Source of the DNA: Elusimicrobiota bacterium
Lineage (GTDB): Bacteria > Elusimicrobiota > Elusimicrobia > JACQPE01
Reading direction: 5' to 3'
DNA: 64,000 nt
NCBI GenBank assembly: GCA_016180815.1
Contig: JACPAN010000009.1
Coordinates: forward strand, 41,505 to 105,504
In this document: positions 1 through 7,407 of the stretch, piece by piece
Position numbering within the stretch: the stretch's first letter is position 1
How the letters are laid out: each line of letters begins with the position of its first letter
The notes under the pieces: generated by a model
Told to the model about the DNA's origin: nothing
What the model saw: only the letters and a program-made list of their open reading frames with translations
Databases searched by the model: none
Program-made: the position numbers and the translations under genes

Positions 1-738
1 ATGATGGAGCGGGTGCGCAGCCTGTCCCTTGTGTTGTCCCTTTATTTTCTATGGTCGGCTTTGATCGGGACAGGGCAGGGTGGGGATCAATTCCTCGGTT
101 ACACTCGCTCCCAAATGTTGACTTATGTCCTGGGCTTAAGCTTATTGCGCGCCTTGGTTTTATCCAGCCGGGCCTTTGAGTTGACCTGGGAAATCGCCAG
201 AGGGCGCCTCTCCGCGCATTTGATGCGTCCGGTGAATATGTTCGGGTATCAGTTCGCGCTCGATTGTTCGGATAAAATCATTCGCCTGGCCGCGGCGGTT
301 GTTGAGGTCGGGATGTTGACTTTTCTTTTAAAGGCCGATCTCTATTGGCCGGATTCTTGGGCGAATTTAGCTTGGGCTTTGGCTTGCGTGGGCCTGGCTC
401 TCATTCTTTATTATTTGATCAGCCTGTCCTTGGCCTCTTCGGGTTTTTGGAGCGCGGAATCCATCGGGTTTTTGTGGGCGGCGTCGTTGGTGATGGAATT
501 CTGCTCGGGCGCGTTTTTTCCGCTGGATGTGCTGCCGGCCGCGGCGCGTGAATTTTTATTAATGCTGCCGTTTCCCTACCTTGTCTATTTTCCCCTTAAC
601 GTTTATCTCGAGCGCTTAAATCCACAGGAGATCGCCGCCGGCATCGGCATTCTTTTGGGCTGGATCGGCTGTTTTTATTTTATCGTCCGTTCATTATGGC
701 GCCGGGGGTTGCAATCCTACCAAGCCGAGGGCGGATAA
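1..738 (+). CDS. ABC-2 type permease, DUF990-like (5' end cut by window)
   Basis: Integral membrane protein of 245 visible residues with about six hydrophobic segments. It resembles the ABC-2/DUF990 permeases that pair with a second similar permease and an ATPase to export an unknown substrate. The stretch ELTWEIARGRLSAHLMRP has the character of the conserved cytoplasmic loop in these permeases, and the second permease at 1650 has a matching stretch (IRRIVVEGELDYYLLHP). Compared with that second protein, about 30 N-terminal residues are missing. The ATG at position 1 is therefore probably internal and the gene begins before the window. No ATPase gene is visible; it may lie upstream. Substrate unknown. 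Confidence 0.75.
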   Translation: MMERVRSLSLVLSLYFLWSALIGTGQGGDQFLGYTRSQMLTYVLGLSLLRALVLSSRAFELTWEIARGRLSAHLMRPVNMFGYQFALDCSDKIIRLAAAVVEVGMLTFLLKADLYWPDSWANLAWALACVGLALILYYLISLSLASSGFWSAESIGFLWAASLVMEFCSGAFFPLDVLPAAAREFLLMLPFPYLVYFPLNVYLERLNPQEIAAGIGILLGWIGCFYFIVRSLWRRGLQSYQAEGG

Positions 739-745
739 GCCTGGT

Positions 746-1609
746 TTATGGCTTGAGGATCATCAGCCCCAGGCCCCCTAGAATGGCCAGCCAAGCCGCG
801 ACGCGCTTAAACCCCAGCTCTTCCCCGAAGAAAATTTTGCCGTAAATGCCGGCAGCCACCAGGCCCAATCGTTTAATCGCCAGCGGATAAGCGGCATGGG
901 TCAACAACTGAGCCTTGATTTGAATAATGCCGGCGACGGCGGAGAGCTGGCCGATCAAAGCCAGGCTGGCGATGCCGGACAATGTGCCCAGGCGCGAGAG
1001 TTCGCCCGGCCGGCGCAGAAAAATAAGCGCCAGAATGCCCGAGGCCGTGATGGAATCGCGGACGATCAGGAAAAACGCAGGCGATGAATGAACCGTGCCC
1101 AGTTTGTCCAAGTTGGCGGCCACGGACCACATCAGCGCGCAGGACAGGGCATAACGGTGGGATTTGTCCGTGAATTTCAGCGGCTCGGTCCAGGGCATTC
1201 CGGGCTTCAATCCTAAAAGGTAGACGCCGAGGCAGACCAGGGGCAGACCGGTCAAGCCGCCTAAGCCGGCGTGATCGCCCAAGAGAATCGGATTGGTCAA
1301 CAGCATAAAAGCCGGTGAAAGCGCGATCAAGGGGAAAACCGCGCCTAACTCTCCAACGCTGATGGCTTTCATGTAAAGAAAGATGGAAACGAGATTGATG
1401 GCGGCGCTTCCCAAAGCCGCGGGCCAGAACGCCGGGCCTAAAACGGGTACTTCCGAACTCAGCAGCGCGGCGAAATAAACGGGCACGGCGAAAAGGAATA
1501 AAGCCAGGGACATGATACCGCTGGAAAAACCGCGCCTGGAGAGATGTTTGCACCAGGCCCCTTCCGTGGCGTGAAGCAGAGCTGCGGAAAGACCCATGAG
1601 AATCCACAT
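746..1609 (-). CDS. EamA/DMT-superfamily transporter
   Basis: A 287-residue, very hydrophobic protein with about ten predicted membrane segments and a short polar N-terminus, typical of EamA (drug/metabolite transporter) proteins. The Ala/Gly-rich ends and a C-terminal half that repeats the N-terminal pattern fit the duplicated EamA fold. An in-frame ATG at 1651 would add 14 residues encoded by the palindromic repeat at 1621-1651 (MRLLRFARND), so the ATG at 1609 (MWILMGLS) is the likelier start. The gene lies on the opposite strand between two ABC-2 permease genes that would normally be adjacent, which suggests later insertion. Substrate cannot be told from sequence. Confidence 0.75.
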   Translation of the reverse strand: MWILMGLSAALLHATEGAWCKHLSRRGFSSGIMSLALFLFAVPVYFAALLSSEVPVLGPAFWPAALGSAAINLVSIFLYMKAISVGELGAVFPLIALSPAFMLLTNPILLGDHAGLGGLTGLPLVCLGVYLLGLKPGMPWTEPLKFTDKSHRYALSCALMWSVAANLDKLGTVHSSPAFFLIVRDSITASGILALIFLRRPGELSRLGTLSGIASLALIGQLSAVAGIIQIKAQLLTHAAYPLAIKRLGLVAAGIYGKIFFGEELGFKRVAAWLAILGGLGLMILKP

Positions 1610-1620
1610 TGCTATGATTC

Positions 1621-1651
1621 TGTCATTGCGAGCGAAGCGAAGCAATCTCAT
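1621..1651. repeat. REP-like palindromic element, copy A
   Basis: The segment reads cattgcgagcgaagcgaagc followed by aatctcat. It matches two further copies at 11381-11417 and 11497-11526. It lies exactly between the divergent starts of the DMT transporter and the second ABC-2 permease, and its last bases supply the permease ATG. This type of GC-rich, partly self-complementary repeat is a dispersed non-coding element; its product-like translation (RFARND / RAKRSN) is not a real protein segment. Confidence 0.7.
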
Positions 1652-2447
1652 GAAAACCCTGCGCCGCTATGGCCGCATCTGGTTTCGTCTGGCGCAGATG
1701 AGTTTCGCCGAGGTTTGGGCCACGAGGATCAATTCCCTGGGCTGGCTATTGGGCAAGCTGGTGCGGCTTATTTTTTTCTTTATGTTCATCGTGGCGATTT
1801 TCCGGCATACGAATTCTCTGCGCGGTTACACGTTGCCCGAAGCCGCTTTGTTCTTTTTGACGTTCAATCTCGTGGATTTGATGGCCCAGCTTTTTTTCCG
1901 GGGCATTTACGGCATCCGCCGCATCGTCGTGGAGGGCGAGCTCGATTATTACCTTCTTCATCCCGCGAACCCGCTCTTTCGCATCGCTTGCCAAACCGTG
2001 GATATCCTTGATTTTTTGACGGCCGTGCCCGTGATTGTTCTGACGTTCTGGGCCATGGGGCATTTGCCTGCCGAAGCCTTGGGCGCGGATCGCTTGGCGC
2101 TGTATTTACTGTTGGTCGCGGGCGGCGTGGCTATTGCCTTCGCCATTCATGTGTGCGTGGCCGCCGTCGCGGTCGCCACGCAGCAATTGGAGAACACGAT
2201 TTGGCTGTACCGGGACCTGATGATTTTAGGGCGCTTTCCTTCGGATATTTACACCGAGGGCATGCGGTTTTTTCTGACGTTCGTGATCCCCGTGGCCGTG
2301 ATGACGAGTTTCCCGGCCAAGGCGTTGCTGGGCTTATTAAGCTGGCCTTGGGTGGTTTTTGCCGTGTTTCTGGCCGCGGGTTCCGTGGCCGCGTCCTTGC
2401 GGTTGTGGCAATTTTGCTTGGCGCGCTATACATCCGTTTCCAGTTGA
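1650..2447 (+). CDS. ABC-2 type permease, DUF990-like (second subunit)
   Basis: A 265-residue membrane protein with six predicted transmembrane segments. It is the partner of the permease at 1-738, with a similar loop (IRRIVVEGELDYYLLHP) after the second membrane segment. The start MKTLRRYGR at 1650 is preferred. The upstream in-frame ATG at 1596 would translate through the repeat element at 1621-1651. In DUF990 systems two permeases form a heterodimer powered by an ABC ATPase, and no ATPase is seen in the window. The two permease genes are separated by the opposite-strand DMT gene. The next gene, a response regulator, starts 21 bases downstream and may be cotranscribed. Substrate unknown. 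Confidence 0.75.
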   Translation: MKTLRRYGRIWFRLAQMSFAEVWATRINSLGWLLGKLVRLIFFFMFIVAIFRHTNSLRGYTLPEAALFFLTFNLVDLMAQLFFRGIYGIRRIVVEGELDYYLLHPANPLFRIACQTVDILDFLTAVPVIVLTFWAMGHLPAEALGADRLALYLLLVAGGVAIAFAIHVCVAAVAVATQQLENTIWLYRDLMILGRFPSDIYTEGMRFFLTFVIPVAVMTSFPAKALLGLLSWPWVVFAVFLAAGSVAASLRLWQFCLARYTSVSS

Positions 2448-2468
2448 CGTATTATTGAGGACAAATTT

Positions 2469-3404
2469 ATGGCCAGAATCCTGGTTGTCGATGATGAGCC
2501 GGATCTCAGGCGTTTGGTGGTCAGCCACTTAAAAACCCAGGCCCATGAGGTCGTGGAAGCCGTCGACGGCCTGGAGGCCTTGAAATTCGCTTTGGGCAAT
2601 CCTCCGGATTTGATTATCCTGGACGTTCAAATGCCCAATCTTTCCGGATTTGAAGTCTGCAAGGAACTGCGCCAGAATTTGCGCACGCGCTATGTGCCCA
2701 TTCTTTTTTTGACGGCCCGCCGGCAAATCCCGGATAAAATTCAGGGTTTGGCTTTGGGCGCGGACGATTATTTGGCCAAGCCGTTTCACGCCGGGGAATT
2801 GGACGCGCGCATCAACGGTATTTTGCGCAGAAGCTCCCAGCAATTAGGCGCCAATCCTTTGACGCGCTTGCCCGGCGGCCCGGCGATCGAGGAGGAGGCT
2901 CTGCGGCGCTTAAGATCCGGGCAGCTCTTCGCCTTCACGTATATCGACATCGATCATTTCAAAGCCTATAACGATTTTTATGGGTACAAGAAAGGCGATG
3001 AAGTCATCAAAGCCTTGGCCCAAGTCATCATCGAAACAACGGATGCCAAGGGCGACCCGGATGACTTCGTGGGCCATATCGGCGGCGATGATTTCATCAC
3101 TCTCGGCCGCATTGAAGGCGCCGCGGCCCGGGCGCAAATCATCGCCGAACGTTTCGACCGGCAATCGCCCATGTTCTACGCCGACAAGGAGCGCGAGCGC
3201 GGCTTTATCGTGACCAGGGGTCGAAGGGGTCAGGAGCAGGAATTTCCGCTGATGACCCTCTCCATCGCCGTCGTGGACACGGAATCAAAGACCATCGAGC
3301 ATTACGCGCGCTTGGCCCAATTGGCGTCCGAGCTGAAAACGTACGCCAAGTCTTCGGGCGATCGGAAGGTTTCGCTGGTGGTGACGGATCGCCGCAAAGA
3401 ATGA
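2469..3404 (+). CDS. response regulator with variant GGDEF (GGDDF) output domain
   Basis: A 311-residue cytoplasmic signalling protein. Residues 1-120 form a CheY-type receiver: acidic pocket D8/D9, phospho-acceptor D52 (LIILDVQMP), switch T82 and K104 (YLAKPF). Residues from about 130 form a GGDEF-type domain with the conserved YIDIDHFKAYND stretch (158-169). The signature is GGDDF (205-209) instead of GG(D/E)EF. The fourth position is catalytic in diguanylate cyclases, so activity is uncertain; the protein may bind GTP or act as a scaffold. No RxxD inhibitory site is obvious before the signature. It starts 21 bases after the ABC-2 permease with a plausible ribosome site (attgaggaca). Confidence 0.85.
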   Translation: MARILVVDDEPDLRRLVVSHLKTQAHEVVEAVDGLEALKFALGNPPDLIILDVQMPNLSGFEVCKELRQNLRTRYVPILFLTARRQIPDKIQGLALGADDYLAKPFHAGELDARINGILRRSSQQLGANPLTRLPGGPAIEEEALRRLRSGQLFAFTYIDIDHFKAYNDFYGYKKGDEVIKALAQVIIETTDAKGDPDDFVGHIGGDDFITLGRIEGAAARAQIIAERFDRQSPMFYADKERERGFIVTRGRRGQEQEFPLMTLSIAVVDTESKTIEHYARLAQLASELKTYAKSSGDRKVSLVVTDRRKE

Positions 3405-3494
3405 CGGATTGGGCGAATCTTGAAAAAGATCGTGCAACTTGCCAGAATCCAAGTGTCCAGTTTTAATTTCCAATCAATCAGGAGGTTTCACGCG

Positions 3495-4193
3495 ATGAAT
3501 CGGCGAACAATCAACAGCGCGTCAATTTTTATTTTCGGGGCTTTAGTGACAGGCTTTTTATTGGGAACGTCTTATGCGGCCGACGCGAAGGGTAAAACCA
3601 AGGCCAAAAAAGAAGAGGGGTCTTCTTTCGAAGCGGAAAAAGCCAAGGCTTTAGCTCAGCCTTATGCCAATGACATGACGTGGATGACGGCCGATGAGCG
3701 CAATCAATTCGTCAAGGATTATGAGGAGAAACACCTCAAGGCTTATCCGGACGTTCACAAGAAGGCGTTTGCTGCGATGAAACTTAAATGCGCCAAGTGT
3801 CACGAAGTCGTGCGTCCGCTCAATTCCCAGTTTTTTGAGCCCGATGGCAAAGATGTCGCGGAGCGCAATAAGAAAGTGGCGGATCTTAAAAAAAGCCAGC
3901 CGGCTCTTTTCCAGGATAAAAACGTTTTGCAGCCCGAGGGCGACATCTGGCAGCGCTATGTCAAGCGCATGATGGCCAAGCCCGGCTGCGAGATCAGCAA
4001 GGATGAAGGCAAGCAGATTTGGAATTTCCTGGTCTATGATTCCGTGCAAAGAAAAATCGGCGCCAAGAAAGACGAATGGCAGGCGCATCGAAAGGGGCTA
4101 TTGGCGAAGTTTAAAGAGAAACACCCGGCCCGTTTTAGCGAGCTTTACGGCGGAGCCCACGATAAAGAAAAAGCCTCCAAAGGCGGCAAGTAA
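3495..4193 (+). CDS. secreted monoheme cytochrome c-like protein
   Basis: A 232-residue exported protein. The ATG at 3495 is chosen because a strong ribosome site (aggagg, 3480-3485) precedes it by 9 bases; an in-frame ATG at 3420 has none. Residues 1-28 form a signal peptide cleaved near SYA-AD, followed by a Lys-rich linker. One heme c site, CAKCH, lies at residues 99-103. A C-terminal helix after RMMAKPGCEISKDE resembles the Met-ligand region and final helix of small c-type cytochromes, so M-K-P there may provide the axial Met. The tail is again Lys-rich. It is probably a periplasmic electron carrier. It sits between two signalling genes, and its partner is unknown. Confidence 0.7.
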   Translation: MNRRTINSASIFIFGALVTGFLLGTSYAADAKGKTKAKKEEGSSFEAEKAKALAQPYANDMTWMTADERNQFVKDYEEKHLKAYPDVHKKAFAAMKLKCAKCHEVVRPLNSQFFEPDGKDVAERNKKVADLKKSQPALFQDKNVLQPEGDIWQRYVKRMMAKPGCEISKDEGKQIWNFLVYDSVQRKIGAKKDEWQAHRKGLLAKFKEKHPARFSELYGGAHDKEKASKGGK

Positions 4194-4222
4194 AAGCCTT
4201 TTGATCGGCGCAGGAAGCATTT

Positions 4223-4609
4223 ATGGCGAAAATTCTTGTCATTGACGATGAGCCGGAGATGCTGGATTTAATCCGCATCATCCTGGAAGGCGCCGGTCAC
4301 CGGGTGGCGACTTGCGACACCGGGCGAAGGGCATGGGAAGCTATTGTGGAAACCAGGCCCGACCTTTTGGTCTTGGATGTGATGCTGCCCGGCGTGGACG
4401 GTTATTCGCTTCAGACTAAAATGGCCCAGGAAAAAGCCACGCAAAATATCCCTATTTTGATTTTGACCGCTCTTGAACCGGCCAAAACGCTGTTCGAGAA
4501 GGCGGGTAATGTCGCCGGTTTTCTGGCTAAGCCGTTTCGGTCCGAAGATTTGTTGTCTAAAGTGAAAGCGACTCTCGGGGCGGAAGTAACAAAAGGGGAC
4601 GTAGCTTAG
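4223..4609 (+). CDS. CheY-like single-domain response regulator
   Basis: A 128-residue stand-alone receiver domain with D8/D9/E10 acidic pocket, phospho-acceptor D52 (LLVLDVMLP), switch T82 and K103 (FLAKPF). There is no output domain, so it probably acts by protein contact or in a phosphorelay. It follows the cytochrome gene by 29 bases and is closely related in its N-terminus to the receiver at 2469. Its stop codon lies inside the loop of the terminator hairpin at 4593-4616. No histidine kinase is in the window, so the signal is unknown. Confidence 0.85.
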   Translation: MAKILVIDDEPEMLDLIRIILEGAGHRVATCDTGRRAWEAIVETRPDLLVLDVMLPGVDGYSLQTKMAQEKATQNIPILILTALEPAKTLFEKAGNVAGFLAKPFRSEDLLSKVKATLGAEVTKGDVA

Positions 4610-4616
4610 TCCCCTT
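4593..4616. terminator. bidirectional terminator between convergent genes
   Basis: Perfect 8-bp stem aaggggac / gtcccctt with an 8-base loop that contains the TAG stop of the receiver gene, followed by cttctt on the plus strand and preceded by aa on the other side. It sits between the convergent response regulator and ETF-QO genes, so it can serve both. Confidence 0.6.
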
Positions 4617-4620
4617 CTTC

Positions 4621-6288
4621 TTACATTCGCGTATATCTTGGGCCGCTTCCGCCTTCTCGAGGGGACCATCTGGGAGCGACGACGTCGGTGGCTTTGCAAT
4701 CAATGCAATTGGGCGGATTAATCCGGAGCGAGCCCTCCACAACCTCATAAACCCCAGCCGGGCAGACGCTCGCGTAAAACTCCGCTAAAGCCGGGTTAAT
4801 CTCTTTCGAAGCCAAGAGATGAGACGGGATATTGTCTCGCGTTGAGTTGCCTGCTTGGTTCACCATATCCAATTTAGAGAAGGTGAGTTTGCCGTCGGGG
4901 GAAAATTTCGTTTTTTCCGTTCCATTGCGGATCGCGCGGCTGTCGGGTTCCGCAGGGACGCGGCCGCCGAAAAGAGCGCCGCCCGTGATCAAAGAGAGGC
5001 CGGCTTTAATAGACCCCAGCCAGAAACCTTCTTTAAAGGCCAGCCGCATATTCCGGCGTCGATAAAGATCCTGATGGATAAAGCTGTCGCGCACTTTTTG
5101 ATCATAAGCGGCCAGGGATTGATCGGAAAAGTTTTTCGATTTCAGCGCCTCGAATAAGGTTTCAGCCGCCAGGATGCCGGAGGCCATGGCATAGTGAACG
5201 CCCTTGAGGGAGGCGACCTCCACCAGGCCGGCTGAATCGCCGACAATAAGGACGCCCGAACCGGATAAGCGTGAAGGGAGAGACCAATAACCGCCTTCCG
5301 GAATCGTTTTGGCTCCGGACTCCACGATTTGTCCGCCTTCCAAATACTTGCGGAAGAAGGGATGTTGTTTGAGCTGTTGAAGAAGATAATGCACATCCAA
5401 AGAGGCATCGCCATAATCTAAGCCGACCACCAACCCCAGGGCCACGTGATTATCTTTTAAGGGGTAAAAGAAACTGCCGCCGAAGGTGCGGGTATTGAGC
5501 GGCCAGCCCATGGTATGCACAACCGCATCGTGCGCTTTGGGGACTTTCCATACTTCTTTGACGCCCAGGGCGTAGATTTGGGGATTAGGAGATTGAATGT
5601 TTTGCCACTTGAGGAAGGCTTGGGTCAGATAACCCCTGGTCCCTTCTCCTAGCACCACGGTTTTAGCCGTGATATCGGTCCCCGGTTGAAAATTCGATAA
5701 AGGTTCGCCTTGACGGCCCCGGCCGGAATCCGTCGTGCGCACGCCGACCGTTTTATCACCCTGAACCAAAAGCGTGCTGACCGGAAAACCGGTTAAAATA
5801 TCCACCCCGGCTTCCTGAGCTTTTTCGGCCAGCCAGCGCACAACCTTGCAGAGGGAAGCGACGTAAAAGCCTTGATTATGCATGGTGGGAGGAGTGGGCA
5901 GGCGAAACGCTTGCTTAGGCGTCAGGAAATAGACGGCGTCTTGTTTGACCGGACCCTCAAAAGGAAGTTCCGAGAGCGGAATTGCCGGGAAAAGTTCGTT
6001 GAAGGCTCGAGGGTTGATCACCGCTCCCGAAAGAATGTGATGCCCGACCTCCGCGGATTTTTCAAGGACCCCGATGGTCACTTGGCCGAAGGCCCCGTTC
6101 GTCCGATCGTTTTCTTCTTTAACAAGCTGCGAAAGTTTGATCGCGCCGGCCAGGCTAGCCGGCCCGGCCCCCACGAAAAGAACATCGAAAGAAACGGCAT
6201 CCGCCGACGGGGATTCTGTCCGGATGATGTCATTGACGGGAAGTTCAAGCTGATAGTCTGATGGGCGGAAGGCTTTTGTCGCATTCAT
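4621..6288 (-). CDS. electron transfer flavoprotein-ubiquinone oxidoreductase (ETF-QO)
   Basis: A 555-residue membrane-associated flavo-iron-sulfur protein that passes electrons from acyl-CoA dehydrogenases, via ETF, to quinone. Visible features are the FAD-binding VGAGPASLAGA near residue 40, the second FAD segment GDSAGLVEVASLKG, and the C-terminal ferredoxin-like domain with CPAGVYE and NCIDCKATD, ending in EGGSGPRY. Length and order fit the family. Oddity: the family's Cys-x2-Cys-x2-Cys run reads C-ID-C-KA-T here, so the last expected 4Fe-4S ligand is Thr, which the DNA (gcc acc) confirms. ETF subunits are not in the window. The role fits the fatty/aromatic acyl-CoA degradation genes at 9-16 kb. 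Confidence 0.9.
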   Translation of the reverse strand: MNATKAFRPSDYQLELPVNDIIRTESPSADAVSFDVLFVGAGPASLAGAIKLSQLVKEENDRTNGAFGQVTIGVLEKSAEVGHHILSGAVINPRAFNELFPAIPLSELPFEGPVKQDAVYFLTPKQAFRLPTPPTMHNQGFYVASLCKVVRWLAEKAQEAGVDILTGFPVSTLLVQGDKTVGVRTTDSGRGRQGEPLSNFQPGTDITAKTVVLGEGTRGYLTQAFLKWQNIQSPNPQIYALGVKEVWKVPKAHDAVVHTMGWPLNTRTFGGSFFYPLKDNHVALGLVVGLDYGDASLDVHYLLQQLKQHPFFRKYLEGGQIVESGAKTIPEGGYWSLPSRLSGSGVLIVGDSAGLVEVASLKGVHYAMASGILAAETLFEALKSKNFSDQSLAAYDQKVRDSFIHQDLYRRRNMRLAFKEGFWLGSIKAGLSLITGGALFGGRVPAEPDSRAIRNGTEKTKFSPDGKLTFSKLDMVNQAGNSTRDNIPSHLLASKEINPALAEFYASVCPAGVYEVVEGSLRINPPNCIDCKATDVVAPRWSPREGGSGPRYTRM

Positions 6289-6358
6289 CTTAAAATTCTC
6301 CTTATCATCGTATTGGTTGAGTCTATTGAAAATATTATTTTAGAAATTAGGGCTGTCC

Positions 6359-6387
6359 TTGCGCTTGGTGGTTGCTCGGTGTATCCT
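6359..6387 (+). promoter_or_regulatory. sigma-70-type promoter for the 6396 gene, leaderless
   Basis: TTGCGC (6359-6364), 17-base spacer, TATCCT (6382-6387), then 8 bases to the ATG at 6396. Transcription would start at or next to the start codon. Confidence 0.45.
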
Positions 6388-6395
6388 CAGCAGTA

Positions 6396-7400
6396 ATGGG
6401 CCGTTTACTCCATAAGGCGGTGTTGTCCACGGCGGCTGCCGTATTGCTGGCGGCGTCCGGCCTTCATGCTCAGAAACCACCGGACTCCCAAGGCGGTTCC
6501 AAATCCAAGCGACCGTATTTGGGCCGGCCTTGTGAATTTTCCGACCGGGCGCCTCTTTACGCCGGGGTCGAGCGGCTGTTGATTTTGAGTTACGACGGCC
6601 GCATCATCAACAGGGGCAATCTTAATCTCATTACGGATTCCGTCCATAAAAAATTTATTCAGGAGATCGTTTGCCTGATGGCCAGCTCCAGGGTCAATCC
6701 TTTGGGAGAAATGGTCCAGCGCCTTGACGAGCCTGTAACCGTTGAATTCGGCCATACCTGCGAAGGGGGGCATTATGATTTTACTCGACGTCGTATTGCG
6801 GTGCTGTTTATGCCCGGAACTTGCACCGGCGACGACCCGTTCCGGGTTTTTTATCATGAGCTGGGTCATGCCGTATTCTCCGACCAGGTGATCAGAAATT
6901 CATCGCGAAAAGCCTATCAGCTTCTGGCGGAGTCCCTGGGCTCTTGCCACGATGAATCGATTTTTGACCGTGCCGACGGCAGCCTGCTGCTGGCGATGGA
7001 CGCCCGGACCAGCCCTTTCCACGCCCTGGATGAAGGATTGGCTGACGGCATGGCCATAGCCCTGACCCGGGGACCGTTTGCATCGGTTATGGCTGTTAGC
7101 CGCGGCAGCGGTAATGATCCGATTCAAAATCTCATCGTGGAAGTCGGATCGCCGGCCTGGATCGAGAAGCCTTGGCTTGAGCAGCAGGCGAATGAGTGGT
7201 TTGTGGTTTTGCTGATTTGGAAATATTTGGGCGCTTCCGAGCGTGAAATCATTGCCGGTTTGAATCGGCTCACGCGTGTTCGCGGCGGCCCGATGAATAT
7301 GGAGGAGTTTTTGACGGGTTTGGCTCAAGTCGATCCCGGCGGCAAAGAAAAGATTAACGGTCTTCTGGATGAGCTAAATGCCGGTTGGCGGATTCCTTAG
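6396..7400 (+). CDS. secreted HExxH protein, putative zinc metalloprotease-like
   Basis: A 334-residue protein with a signal peptide (GRLLHKAVLST to LHAQ). The motif YHELGHAVFSD gives zinc-binding H-E-x-x-H about residue 153 of this start, and a later DEGLADGMA could supply a third Glu ligand in gluzincin style. Four or more Cys in the mature part suggest disulfides. The start at 6396 is chosen over an in-frame ATG at 6372 because the promoter -10 box (6382-6387) lies between them. No named family is recognised. Another secreted HExxH protein, not clearly homologous, is at 34029. Substrate unknown; export and metal site are the supported parts. Confidence 0.55.
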   Translation: MGRLLHKAVLSTAAAVLLAASGLHAQKPPDSQGGSKSKRPYLGRPCEFSDRAPLYAGVERLLILSYDGRIINRGNLNLITDSVHKKFIQEIVCLMASSRVNPLGEMVQRLDEPVTVEFGHTCEGGHYDFTRRRIAVLFMPGTCTGDDPFRVFYHELGHAVFSDQVIRNSSRKAYQLLAESLGSCHDESIFDRADGSLLLAMDARTSPFHALDEGLADGMAIALTRGPFASVMAVSRGSGNDPIQNLIVEVGSPAWIEKPWLEQQANEWFVVLLIWKYLGASEREIIAGLNRLTRVRGGPMNMEEFLTGLAQVDPGGKEKINGLLDELNAGWRIP

Positions 7401-7407
7401 CCGGCTG

